Below, piece after piece: positions 34,976 through 46,474 of a stretch of 64,000 nucleotides of DNA (position 1 is its first letter; every line of letters begins with the position of its first letter). The position numbers and the translations under genes were made by a program. The stretch spans positions 1 through 64,000 of the forward strand of contig MU270144.1 in the NCBI GenBank assembly GCA_021432635.1. Reading direction: 5' to 3'. The stretch is from Thozetella sp. PMI_491 (lineage: Eukaryota > Ascomycota > Sordariomycetes > Chaetosphaeriales > Chaetosphaeriaceae). The notes beneath the pieces were generated by a model that made no database searches, was not told the origin of the DNA, and saw nothing but the letters and a program-made list of their open reading frames with translations.

Positions 34976-36797
34976 TTAATCCAGAATAGAACTGTCGCCA
35001 TTGTCGTTCAGGTACCCAAAGACTTGTTCGTCTGCATCGGCAAGCATCCTGCTAGCAGATCTATGGCTCGGGGAATCGCCGAAGACGGGGTTCAAGTTGT
35101 AGTCACCAGAGAAAGTCCCGGGCTTGGAGTAGGGGCCGAAGGGGTCGTAGTCGTAGCCCTGCATGGGGAGAGTGTCGAAGTGGTCAGCGCCATCGCATTG
35201 GCCGTAATTATCCATAGGATGGTGCATGGCATTCTGGGAGAATGTTCCCATGTAGGGCATCCCGTTGCCAGCATAGCCGGGCTCGAGCTCGACGTCGTGC
35301 AAGTCAATGTCTTCATCAGTATCCTCCTTCTTAACAGGAGGACTGTTGTTGGTCTAGTGTATGTCAGTCTTGCTTGTAACATGACAGTTGGTAATGGAAT
35401 TTGAACCATCGTAGTATGATGAGAGGTCGAGGAGAAACAAACCTTGGTGGTCGATGCATCCATGTTCTTTGAGGTGCTAAGATTTCCATCACCATCGTCC
35501 ATGACATGGTCAATAAGAGTCTCGTTATCATCGACTTCGTCGTTGCTCTCGACGCGCACGGGCTGGACTTCGTCGTCCTCGTCCTCCTCCGTGACCTTGT
35601 AGTTCGCAGTGCGGGAGGCAACCCGGGAGGGCCGGCTTCGAGTAAGAGTAACCACCTTTGTTTTCCGATTATCCGGGGTATACTCAGTATCATCACTGTC
35701 GTCCTCCTGTGTCATCTTTTTCTTTCCTTTGGCGGAAGCGCGACGTCGCTTAGCGGGCGCTCCACTGCTTTGCATGGTTTCGGCGACCTCGCCTGGCGGA
35801 TTGCCACCCTTCGTGGGGGTCACGGGGCCCTCGGAGCTGCCGCCATCCTCCGTCTTGATGGGCCGCTTGGTGTTGCTGGGGGTGCGGCGGGCGGTGCTCT
35901 TTGTAGACAGCGGAATGCCCAGGCGGGTCGTTTGGCCAGTCCTCATGGCGTTGGATACCGCTGGGCTGTCGTACGCGTCCGGCAGGTTGAAGCGGCGGTC
36001 GTCGAGCGGCTCACTGAACGGGACGGCGCGGGTCTCGAACAAGTTATCGGAGTCGGTCTCATACTTGCGAACGTAGCCGCGAATGGTAGGATCAATCTGG
36101 GGCCGGGCGCCTGGCCGGAGGGGGACTGGAGGCACGAGATGGCCCTCGGCAATGAGAGCTGGGCGCACGCGGTTCAAGTGTTGAACGATGGCGCTGCCAG
36201 ACGAACCCGGATGGAAACGGTGAGCGATGGCATCCCAAGGAATATCGACACAGTGGCGGGAGCACTCGTAGAGAAGATGCAATAGGAGCTTCTCAGCCAT
36301 CCGGGGGCCTATAGGGAAAGACGGTTAGTGGGTGCTAGTCAAAATAACTCGAGAGATCGGATGAAATCAGACACGCGGCCAGTCTTATGGGATCGAACAT
36401 CGACAGACACGCCCTAGGAACACATTGGCTCAAGCAGGGAAGTAGTCTACCCAGACGATGGCAGGGAGCTGGGGTATGGGAAAACCAAGAACAGCACGAG
36501 AAGGTTGTACTCACGGGTCCATGCAATCAGATTACGGCCCTCCTGACGGCCGTTTCCGGATACCTGCTGGGTCGAGGGGAGGATGTGAGTGTGCGTCCAC
36601 TCCTTCTCCACGAACTTGCGCTTGCGGCTCTTGTTGGGTATGCCATCCACTCCCTGTCCAGGTGTTTTGGCAGCCGAGCTTTGGCTAGTGCTGGGGGTTT
36701 GGTTGCTACCATCGATAGGTGGGAGTCGCTGGCCGTCCGGCGTCACATCTTGGACGCCTCTGTAGCTCTGACTCTGAGGAGTCTGGGTCCGCTCCAT
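34976..36797 (-). CDS. conserved nuclear-looking protein with N-terminal helical domain
   Basis: Three exons, 36797-36515, 36308-35443 and 35353-34976, give 508 aa. The first intron is 206 nt, long for this window, but the join WTRPRMAEKLLLHLLYEC is in phase. Residues about 95-160 form a compact helical segment (LLLHLLYECSRHCVDIPWDA, GSAIVQHLNRVRPALIAEG) with the look of a SANT/Myb-like or related DNA-contacting fold. Basic patches (SRKRKFVEKEW, KRRRASAKGKKK) suggest nuclear localisation. The rest is acidic and low complexity (DDSDDTEYTPDN, TEEDEDDEVQP), and the C-terminus is Tyr/Asp/Gly-rich. I do not recognise a named family. A role in transcription or chromatin is inference from composition only. 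Confidence 0.8.
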
Positions 36798-38396
36798 TGT
36801 TGTTATCAAGGATCCGAGGCTAGAGACTCGGAGTTAAGTCAGCGGTCGTCTAAAACTTTGTTTGGCAAAGGTGAGAAATATGTCAAAGATCAGTAGCAGT
36901 GGGGTGAAAGGATGGAGAGAAGTTTAGGCTAGCAAAAAGTTGATGGTGGGGGTTTGGGGGGGGACAAGGCCAAATGTGACTGAAGGGAGATTTTGATTGT
37001 ATTGAATAATGGGATGAATCGCTCCCACTGATGCGATCAACGTGAAAAGAAAAGAAAATCAGGGAATTTGGGAGGCCAGTGACCAAGCTCTGCACGTAGT
37101 GAGAATTGGTACAGCCTTAGTGTGACTGCAGTAATTAGGTAAAAGGACGGTGGATGAGATTTCGACCGTGAACAAATGCAAAATCAGAGTGGGTTTAGAT
37201 GTCAAGATCATGCTAGAGAGGAAGACATACTGAAACCTGAGGCTAGGTGCAGTGAAAAGAGGATGATGGCGATGTTGTATCGAAGGCTTGATGGAAAGGG
37301 AGCGTACGTCAACAACAGGGCACACTGAAGAGAGTATAAGGTGGTGCTGTTGAAAAATTACCCTATGTGCTAGAGGAAGTGAGAGGATCACGAAGCGCCT
37401 GACGTTGTTTCAAAGAAAACAAGGCTGGGAATCTCGCTGGGGAGTGAGGGGAGGTTGCGTTTGAGTACTAGCACGCAATCACTTGCTCCTCGGTTGGTTG
37501 AGAGAGACAATACTTACCAGAGCAATGGTGATCTGAGATGACGTGGAGGCAAAGACTCTGGTGAAGTTCAAGGCGGTAGCAAAGCGGAAGAGTGGTAGGT
37601 AGAGTTGGAGGAAGTTCCGCGGTGCTAGAGGGCGAGGTGAAAAGTTGGTTCTGAAAATATGGCGAGGCAGAATGGAGGTGCGCTTCATGTGCCTAGGAAC
37701 CTAGGAAGCGATTTGGGAGTAGATAGTGCCCTAAAGGCATTCCAAACCGAAACAGACCGTCGACCAAGCACCGCCACACGATCGCGAGTAAAGACTTTCA
37801 ACCTAGACCAGCTAATAGGAATCGCCCTCAAGCCAATTACATATAGTTTTAGAAGTCGAGGGGAAAAAAAGTATTATCCCCCCTTTTCCCTTTCTTTTGA
37901 TACGACGTTTTGGTCATTGTCTCGAGGGTAATACCGTGCAAGCACGAGGCAGCGGTTGGAGAAAGGAAGGAGAAAGGGAACTTGAGTTAGAGGTCTAGAC
38001 GGTAATATCGCCGTCTTAAGAAGCAGTGAGTATTTGGGACACTCGATAGATGATGTCTTTTGGTGGTCGGTTGAGGAGAACTAGCCTATGGCTTGAGTGT
38101 CTAGGGGGCGGCTGAATTGTGTAAACAAACATTGCGAATATGGCTGAGGCTGCAGTCACAGCGTGATATGCTGATTACTCCTCTTGAGACATCACATGAG
38201 ATTACTAGTGTTTAGATCGTATGAAACATGGGATGTAGCAACTACCAAGTCTAAAATTTTGCTTTATTAGATAGATTAAAGATATGACCAGTGGGGGCGC
38301 CTCAGTTGTCGTCCGAAACCGCTCTCCTATCGACGAACGCGTATTCATGGACCAACGGTGACTTTCCCTTCTCTAAATTAGGCCCTCCTTATCCTA
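36798..38396. other. long CT/GA-biased intergenic region
   Basis: On the minus strand this is CT-rich, as in long fungal promoters and 5' leaders. It probably holds the promoter of the 508-aa gene. Overlapping open frames at 36883-37931 show no domain. Confidence 0.5.
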
Positions 38397-39043
38397 GATC
38401 CAGTGCAGCACGACTGCGGCGATCTCGTCGCTGTTCTTCTCCTGGTGCATAAAGTGGCTGTCTCAACACCGGCCAGGTTGGCGCTCAGGGGCAGGAATGT
38501 CCTCTAGAACTGGTCAGAGTACTTGTCGCTGGGAATGCCGGTGCCTGGGAACCGGATGTGCAGAGCAGCCCGCGGGTAGTTATTGTAGTTCTTCGGGGCG
38601 CTAAAGAACTCCTGGATGATCTCGGCGGTGGAAGCGGCCCACATGGGAGTCGCAGTAGAGTCAAATGTGGCGAGATCGTTAGACGTGGTGCGCCCGACTG
38701 AGGTGGCGTCGACGAGGTAAACAGTATAGCCCTGCTTGATGTAGAAGCTGGCTCAGCCCCGGCGGTTGTCGGGGGTGTTGAGCCAGGTGGCGCCCGAAAT
38801 TCCGCCGCCGTGGAAGAAGGCGATTGGGGCGGCGCCGGCCAAGGGGCTCAGTGGCAGCAGCTTCTCGGCGTAGACCTGGTCATAGGCGGACGTGTAGGTG
38901 GTGCCCGTGGCATTGGAGGGACTTTCTGAGTTCAATCGACGGAGCCTGGAAAACGAGGGACGCCAATGCCAAGCGGAAGGGGCTCTGGTGGAAGCAAAGG
39001 AGTGGACAGGGTTTGACTGGATTGTGCAAAGAGTGACAGGCAA
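38397..39043 (-). pseudogene. decayed alpha/beta-hydrolase gene
   Basis: The minus strand reads APIAFFHGGGISGATWLNTP, then YIKQGYTVYLVDATSVGR, then AASTAEIIQEFFSAPKNYN and ALHIRFPGTGIPSDKYSDQF. This is the N-terminal half of a fungal secreted-type alpha/beta hydrolase family. Two in-frame stops interrupt it: one after NRRG where relatives have Trp, and one after SDQF. The family's C-terminal motif (FMHQEKNSDEIAAVVL) follows almost at once, so most of the second half, including the usual catalytic part, is deleted. Neither stop fits the CpA-to-TpA pattern of RIP. A GTAAGT at about 39052 may be the donor of a lost upstream exon. Confidence 0.75.
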
Positions 39044-40249
39044 TACTTACACCTCAAGATCGTCGGTCCCCTAAACGGCCGGGCGGAGCCCGTATATGAG
39101 AGGATTCTAGGAGCCGTTGGAGATGGGCTAGAATCTTCGTCCGGCCACACGTGGGAGCTGCACATACAAAGCTTAGCAGGAACCAATGATTTCCGGATGT
39201 CCACTGGCTTTCTTCCGCTGTTCGAGCGCTATGGGACCGCCCAAACGGCTGCTAGCGGGCTGCCCACTTGACAGCAGGCTCATCTTGCGCGGTCGCCCGC
39301 ATCTGCTCTGCATCCGATAGGGCCTTGACAATCTCTTGCCCAAAAAACATACAGCTCCGTTTGACTTAGCCTCTCGTTTGCTCTTTGAGGTCACCAATGG
39401 CTCGTCCTTAGAGAGAAAGGTTCTAGATCTTGTGGGATAAAATGGCGCTTTTCCCCAAATGTCTCTAACTGACGCAGCAACGAAACTTTCGACGAAAAGG
39501 GGAAGCAATATACAACATATGAATGACTAGGCTGTGTGTTCTGTTGCTAGCGCTTCATCGGGGGCATCTTGCAGGAGGATCAGACGACAGTATCGACCGA
39601 TTCCTTCTGGGTCTTCACTAACATCGTGACGTGGACATGTACTGATTTGGTTATAGTCACCATTACGACTAACTTGCCTGTCCTGGATGTCGCCTTGATG
39701 GGAGGACGAAATGTGGCCAAGACTAGGATCACGGGCTCGGGCACCCGGTCGACGAATCGCTCGCGGGCCGACTGGACTTCGCAACAAACAGGCACGGCGA
39801 ACTTCTGAAGCACGGCCGAGAGAACGCAGGCTTAAGAATACTCGGATTCGATTGAAAGCATCATCTCCAAAGAAGATGGGGTACAGATGGGCATCATTCG
39901 CACCGATGAAGTGTAGCTGATCTACGGAGTCCAGGAAGTCGCAGTACCCCCAGGCGAGCCCAGCGACGCAATTACCATGCTCGTCTCTGGGACGCGGGTT
40001 ACCAAGACTCTCGTCGATAGATGTAGATGGCTTCTCTTCTCCAGATTAAAATTTTACCTAAAACAACTTCGGTCGACACGCCTCACAGCCTACTAATTAA
40101 AACTCAAAATCGAAGACGACTGTGAAGTGGATCGAGTACCCAGTCCACACACGCAGCCTCAAAGTCAGTAACTCATATTCCACCCTCAATGAAGAAAAGC
40201 CGGATCAGGCATGTCGGAAACTATCTTTGTCAACTATCTCTCAGGCTAC
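39044..40249. other. intergenic, no gene seen
   Basis: This is the upstream flank of the hydrolase relic and the 3' flank of the next minus-strand gene. Open frames on both strands at 39570-39810 overlap and show no domain. Confidence 0.5.
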
Positions 40250-42461
40250 TTAGTGCCTTCTCCTTTTCCTGAACATCTTGTAAATCCGCTCCTTTACCCC
40301 TGCCCGTCGACCCGTAAGCGGCCGGCGACCCTCTTCGTATGAATTCTGGCTCCCACTCACCTCTGCTGCACTTGGAAGCATGGGTGGGCACTCAGAGCCA
40401 CACGGCTCAGGGTCTTCACACACGTCCATGCTTGGATCTGGGTCGGCTGTAGGGCATGTTGTCTGCCCCGCGGTGACGTCTCTGGAGGCCTCTCTCACGA
40501 TGGCGGGGAGCACGTCTAGCGCCTTGTCTAGCCGCTCCAGACGCGTGTCGAAGTGACCCTGCTGGACTAAGTGGCCCAAGACGGTGCTATTTAGCATGTC
40601 TCCAAGCCCGCTGACGGCGCTGACCTGCCTCCGAAACAGTTTATCTGTTTGATCCAGAACCGCTTCCAGAGTTTCTACTTGTCCACTGAGACGACCCACA
40701 GCGGTCTGTAGGGGGGCTGTTCTCTCAAGCATCGACTCAACGCCTCGGTCTAGAGCCAGTCGGATCTGCTCTGTAGTTCCTTTCATGTCAACTTCCATCT
40801 GGTCACTACCAGAATCCGCGCAATGCTTTCCCTCGAGCGGAGTGCTGCAAGCTTGCCGGGGTAACTCTTGGCCCCACACCACCTGACTACCAGCCGAGCG
40901 ACTTAGAGCCTCTATGGAGGCTCGGAGCTTCAAGTATCTAGGCGAAGGAGGCTGCGCCGGATTTCCCCTTTCTCGTCGTAGGAGACACAGCCGGTGATAG
41001 TCTTGAAGTATCGACTCGTGCTGACTATTTTGGGCCACCGGTTGCATATCCCGAAGAGGTCCAGCTCCTTTTAAGGTGTCGTCACCGGTCTGTACGAAAT
41101 CACCGTGGTTCAAGGCACAAGGTTTGTGAACACCCTGCCCAGAGGGAGAGGTACTAGAAGAAGGAACGAGATCAGCCAAGGTGAGGTATGGGTCTCGTTT
41201 GGTGAGGGACTGTGCTCCCAAGATCGGAAATTCGCCATTGTGTCGTGCTTGTGCAACGATATCCGCCATGATACTGATATCCCATCCTCGGGCAACGCCA
41301 ACTTTGGTCTCGTCGTAGTCACTGGCCGGCGTCCCACCTAGACTGGAAAATTTCGGCTCAACCGAAGTTGCAGGGGTGGGAGGCAAGCCTCGGCGTGCTG
41401 ACGGGGTAAACACGGTCCTGCTCAGGGGTGGTGTTTTTGGCATAGGGGGTCTATCGGGAAGCTCCGCCTGCGATGGTTCTATATTTGCCTCGTTCAGAGC
41501 ACTCGCTGGCTGGAATGCAGAAGAATTGAGGCTAGCTGTGCATGGAGAAGCCGTCCTGGAAGGTCCTTCGTTGACTTTCTTCTCATGAGCAACGTTCGGT
41601 GTTCCGGCTCCATGGTTGTCGTCTTTTTGGGTAAAAGCCGGCGTTGCAGCGAAGCGCCTGAAGTCGGATCGTAGGATAATAATAGGCCCTGATTGTCTTT
41701 GAGGTCTCGGAGGTTCTTTTTCTGGTGGATCCGGAGATGAAGACGTCTGTGAGCTTTCCTGTGCCTTTCGTACCCCAGCGACGTTGACAGCCGCCACACC
41801 TGAACTGCGTTCTACCCTGGCAGCCGGTAGAAGTCGAGCGGATCCAACTGGGGGTCTGCTGAAGGGCGAGGTCTGGATCTTTTCTCCCCTTCCTCGAGCC
41901 GGCTTCTCTAGGCTCGAAATCTGAGGCGAACCGGCTCTAAAGCGGGCTAGGTTACTCTGAATAGTTTTGGGGCCAGGTATACCTTCGCCAGTTCGATTCG
42001 TTCCTCTTCGACGCTGTGGTTGGGGAGGGGAAGACCCAGAGGCTTTTGAACCCCCGGCTTCTCTTGATAAAGCGCGAATATCATTCCCTCCGTACAGTCT
42101 GAATAACGCATCGCTTCTCGGGGGTTTCTCTAGCACCTCGACTCGGTGTTTTGGTTGGCGATCTGTTCCACCAATTAGATTTGTCTAGAGTGATCATTGA
42201 TATGTAGTTCTCACCTAGGAGCGGCTCAGAACGGAGAGGAGCTTCATGATTCTTTACCGATAGTTGAGAGTCCAGGTCGGCAGGACCCTGTTTATCTAGA
42301 GAACCGCAAGATTCCCATTGCATCATCTCGGACGCAAATACATCCTCTCCTGGTCTCTTTGGTATTTCGTCGAACTTGGGGTTAGCCGGCGAGCCCAAAT
42401 TCGGTTTATTACTGAAGTGGGAGGGTATGGGCAGAGCCACTTGATGCTGCAACTGGCCCAT
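40250..42461 (-). CDS. disordered protein with C-terminal coiled coil, unknown function
   Basis: Two exons, 42461-42215 and 42162-40250, give 719 aa. The 52-nt intron (GTGAGA to AACAG) resolves two overlapping frames: the first exon ends at SEPLL and the second opens with RQPKHRVEVLEKPPRSDALF. The protein is Pro/Ser-rich and mostly disordered for 450 residues (PPMPKTPPLSRT, RRGLPPTPATSVEP). A region at about 555-640 has heptad-like helices (GVESMLERTAPLQTAVGRLS, QVETLEAVLDQTDKLFRRQV). It ends in a basic stretch, KERIYKMFRKRRRH, which could be a nuclear signal or membrane-contact helix. No family is recognised and no enzyme motif is seen. Confidence 0.7.
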
Positions 42462-43265
42462 CGCGAATCAATCGGATAAGAGCCAGCCGCTGCATAGCCT
42501 TTGTTTTTGAACCAGCTCAATATGCCTCGGAAACGAGTTGACTCTCACTAATCCTTCGAATCTTACGGCGTCTGCCCGGGTAGATTCAAAGCGCAAGCGA
42601 GCCTCAGGCGCGAGCGATTATGAAGATTGGATGGAAGGCATTTGGAATCGTCAAGATATTGAGTCACGATCGAGAAGTGAGAGGTGGAGCTCGGGATGGA
42701 AGCTTGCAAGGTGGCGCTAAGAGACTTTCCAAGAGTTGGTACCTGAAGTCTGGAGTGGATGAGGCGATGGCGCCTAGGCTCAAGCTAGTCAACAATAGCC
42801 AGAATTCCTATTCAGAGCAATACAATACCAGAGATTTCGACCCGGGCGAATGATTATTTCCATTTTTCATGCAGATACAAACCGCAATTAGGCGGTTACA
42901 CGTCACGACAGACGGGTGGATACGTGTTATGAATAGTTTAGTGTCTACCGCCGATACTATCTTAGGGCAGAGAAGGGATCATGCAGATAACCCGAGAAAG
43001 CAATGCAGTCCTCAAAGAGGTACCGCCGTGGCCATTGATAGCAGCCCATGCCTCAAAAAGAAATGAAAATGACGATAGTGACTCCCAACGACCAAGTACA
43101 AAGGAAAGAAATGATAAAAACGGCCTTCCCTTCAGCAAGCAACCCAGCCAGTGCAGGACACATAACCCAGCGGCAACCTCTTTGGACAGTCAAGATGTGA
43201 GCTAAAGCCTGAAACGTGTCAGCAGAATGAACGATAGCTAGGGGAAGCAGGGCCTTCATGTACCA
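42462..43265. other. intergenic, no gene seen
   Basis: This is the promoter of the 719-aa gene and the 3' flank of the Myb gene. No domain or repeat is seen. Confidence 0.5.
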
Positions 43266-44480
43266 TTAAAAGCCCTGGTGATGACCGCCGCTGTTATTCG
43301 AGTCTTGGCGAAAGTTCCAGAAGAAGGAATGCGGCGAAGGCGAGTGGGTCCAACTGGCCGGGGGCAAGGATTGTGCCGGAGGAGACGTGTGCTGGGGGTG
43401 GTGCGCAGTGAAGTTGGAAACTGGAGACGACGAGGCATGGGCATGGCTGTTACTGCTCTGGATGAGGCCAGGAGTGGAGTAGGAATTAGAGAGCAGCATC
43501 GTCGGCGTCCGAATCTGTGGGGAGATGTGTGTGTTAGTAGTGTGGTCAAATGGCAAAGGGGATAGTACCATAGGAGCAAGAGGTGCGGGTGCCGATGCTG
43601 GAGTGGGCAGAGCGGAGACGGGAGTGGACGGAACGGTGGACGTCGAGGAGGAGGAGTCCATGGCTTGTGGTGGCTGCACCGGCGGCATCAAGATGGGTGC
43701 GGAGAGCGTTTCCAGTATTAGGGCTGGCCGGCGGGCGCCGTGTTCGACCGGAATCGTTCCCACGCTTGTACCGTTCACTAGGTTCGTGACGCCGACCACG
43801 ACACAAGAGTCGTCGTCATCGTCCTCCACGGCCGGCGCGGCGGCCACCGCAACGTCGCTCCCGTCGTTCCGATGCGTCGCATCCAGCATGGTCTGCGGTG
43901 CCTCTGGGATACTGTTCATGGACAACGAACCCTGATCTATCCACTTATTGAGCTTCTCGAGCTTGGTGAGAGTCTTCGGCTTGGTGGTCTTAATATCCTT
44001 GAGCTCCTTGATGTTCTTGTCTCCGAGGTCCTCGCTCTTTGGCTCCGACTTGACCTCGGACTTGATCTTGGACTTGCCTTCGACTTTGATCTCAGGCTTG
44101 ATGTCCTGGTCTTCCTCGTCATCGTCCTGGTTGTCATCGATCTTACGCTTCTTGGCGCCCTTGGGGGTCTTGACTGCCTTCGGGGTCTTGGGAGACGGGG
44201 CGGCCTTTCCCTTTCCCTTGGTCAAGTCCGGATCAGCCGTGGTAGCCGAGTTGCCGCCGGATGGGTTGACACCATGGGACTTCATGAGGCGCTCATATCG
44301 CTTCGCGCTGGGGGCTGTTAGCTATGTCGACAGAGTCAGAGAGAAGTTCACTTACGCGGCCGCCTTGGAGACGATCTGTAGCTCATTCGCCACGGCGCTG
44401 AAGTTAACTTTGCCGGCGGTCGAGTGCTTGATGCAGGAAATCAGGAATTTGAACTGAGACTCGGTGTCCATAGAAGGCAT
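43266..44480 (-). CDS. Myb_DNA-bind_8 domain protein
   Basis: Exon 44480-44356 joins 44307 onward (GTAAGT donor, AGCTAAC branch). The joined N-terminus reads QFKFLISCIKHSTAGKVNFS then LQIVSKAAAAKRYERLMKSH, the fungal Myb_DNA-bind_8 domain, at residues about 8-60. Lys-rich low-complexity sequence follows (GKGKAAPSPKTPKAVKTPKG, GAKKRKIDDNQDDDEEDQD), then alternating KSE/KPE repeats, an acidic patch EDDDDDSCVVVG and a Ser/Pro/His-rich tail. It is probably a nuclear DNA-binding regulator of unknown target. A second possible intron, 43568-43515 (54 nt, stop-free, strong CTACTAAC branch), would remove 18 residues. The protein is 388 aa if it is retained and 370 if spliced. Confidence 0.85.
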
Positions 44481-46474
44481 CTTGTCGGTTCTCAGGGTTT
44501 CTAAGCGAAATAAGTGGCGATGTTGCTAGGGTATGTTAGCTCTCGGTTTTCTTCAAAGACTATGACGGTTCCGATCAGATTAGTGCTGAGTGAAATGGGA
44601 GAGTCTGCGAGTGTCTATTTATGCGACCGAAGTCACAAATTGGCGATATTCGGCGCACGTCTTCAAAGATCGAGTGAGTAGCGGGAGGCCCGAGTGGTCG
44701 AGGGCAGGAGAAGAGTGTGATAGAATATAGAGACTGATAAAATGAATTCCGGTGGCTTCTCTTACCTCGGCTTCGTTGCCTTTTATCTTTTTTTTGTGGT
44801 CAGTTGACACGTCGGATGCGCTCGAGATGATCGGGGTGGAAAAGTTGACAAGAGGAGACGTGAGAGAAGGTGAGCGGGGCAATGGGGATGGCAGGAAGGA
44901 GGAGTTGGTAAGTGAGAAGGGGCATGAAAACCCACTGGATATCTGAAATCTTCCGAGTGATTTCAGAGGAACAGAATACTGTTTGAAGTGTTGGGAGGAT
45001 AGGAACGCGCCTAGACAGAGGTTGGCGAGGGGTGGTCGGGCTGGGTATTGTTGACGCTTGTAGGATGGACAGACAAATAGGATATTGCGTGAAACAAGAA
45101 TCAAGAAGCGACCAGATTATCTTACCTCACGATGAAAACGACTCGGTAATATGCTTCAAGTATTGTTCGGTCGGTCGTCCGAGATGTTGGTGGTGGGTGG
45201 TGAAGGTCCTGATGGTTGTCGGAGAGAACGAAGTAAAGGGAGACCTTGGCCCCAAATGTGAGCGGTGTTCGAAGAGGTCGAAGTTTCCGGCAGTGCTCCA
45301 CACGTAGAAATTTTTAGGATGATGGTTTATCGAGGAGAGAGAAAACACGGTCACTCCCTTCCACACACGGTCACTAGATCTCCAGGTCGGTGGGTCTAAG
45401 CCTAGCCTCAGGCGTCCAGAACGAGGACGTAAAGCAGCTCCCCGAGATTCTAGTGAGCATGGGAAATCCTCGTAATTGCCAAGCCAGTCCGGTATGCAGG
45501 GTGGGCTTCTCCTAGTTTGGAAATTTGAAGCCAGAGGTCGTCTAGTCTGACCGGGACAGTGAAATCAGCTCCCGCGTCGAGGAATGTCTCTGCCATATAT
45601 GTCTATGTATGCCACCGCCCGTGGAGGCTTTGTAGTCTTGATAGCCTCAGTCAACTGTTGGGCATCTATCTACACGTAGAATACAGAAGAGGTCCTTTTC
45701 GGTCCACGAAGCGGTGGTGGCTTTCAGGTTATTGGCGGGATCCAAGGTCGACATGTCTTTCTCGACGCATGGGTTTGGGGATCTTTACAGAGCCAGCTTT
45801 TGCGTCGGGGCATAGGTTAACTATCCCAATTGGCATGACCTTTATCCTCTACCCTCTAAGATCATGAAGGCATTCAAGAACTGACAATGACTTTCTCTCA
45901 ATACAACCTGGATGGTTTGGTTTTAGATGACTAAAACCACCAAGCCTGTGAACGGTTAGTGTCAGCATGGTGAGCATGATATAAATACCCAAGAAAAGAA
46001 ATCAAGCACTTTTGAACTTAGGACCAGGGCAGAAAATAGGCTATAGTGGTGAATTTCTGTTAACACTGGAAACCGTGCTTCTTGAGTTAGGGAGCAGATG
46101 TTGTCTCGGTTGTGCTGTCTTAGCTCCTGAACTTGGCGAGACGATCTTCGGCAATCAGGCAAACCTTCGACATCGCACCACATCTAGGCCCGAGAAGCCC
46201 AAGAAGTAGCGTGAGAAACGAGCCAAATTGCGCAAGACCAGGCTGCATTACAAGTTCTATGTACCTTCCGGTAGTCAATATCGTCACGACTGATAGCCTG
46301 CTCTATCGCTCTCTATGGCATGCATTCTAGGGCTCCTCTCTCATTGTCCCACGGTCCGCAAGACGGGACTGAGAAGGGACAAGCACGCTTCCACCCTCAA
46401 ACAAGCCCATCCGCCCTTCCAGAACGCCGCCAAACCTTGTTCACCGCCCTGGCGGTCTTGCTCTTCAGGCTTCC
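44481..46474. other. 2-kb intergenic region with faint coding traces
   Basis: This is the CT-biased (minus strand) promoter side of the Myb gene, followed by the 3' flank of ufd1. Around 45520-45690 the minus strand reads protein-like pieces such as AIKTTKPPRAVAYIDIYGRD, but no family could be assigned and the frame soon closes. Confidence 0.45.
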
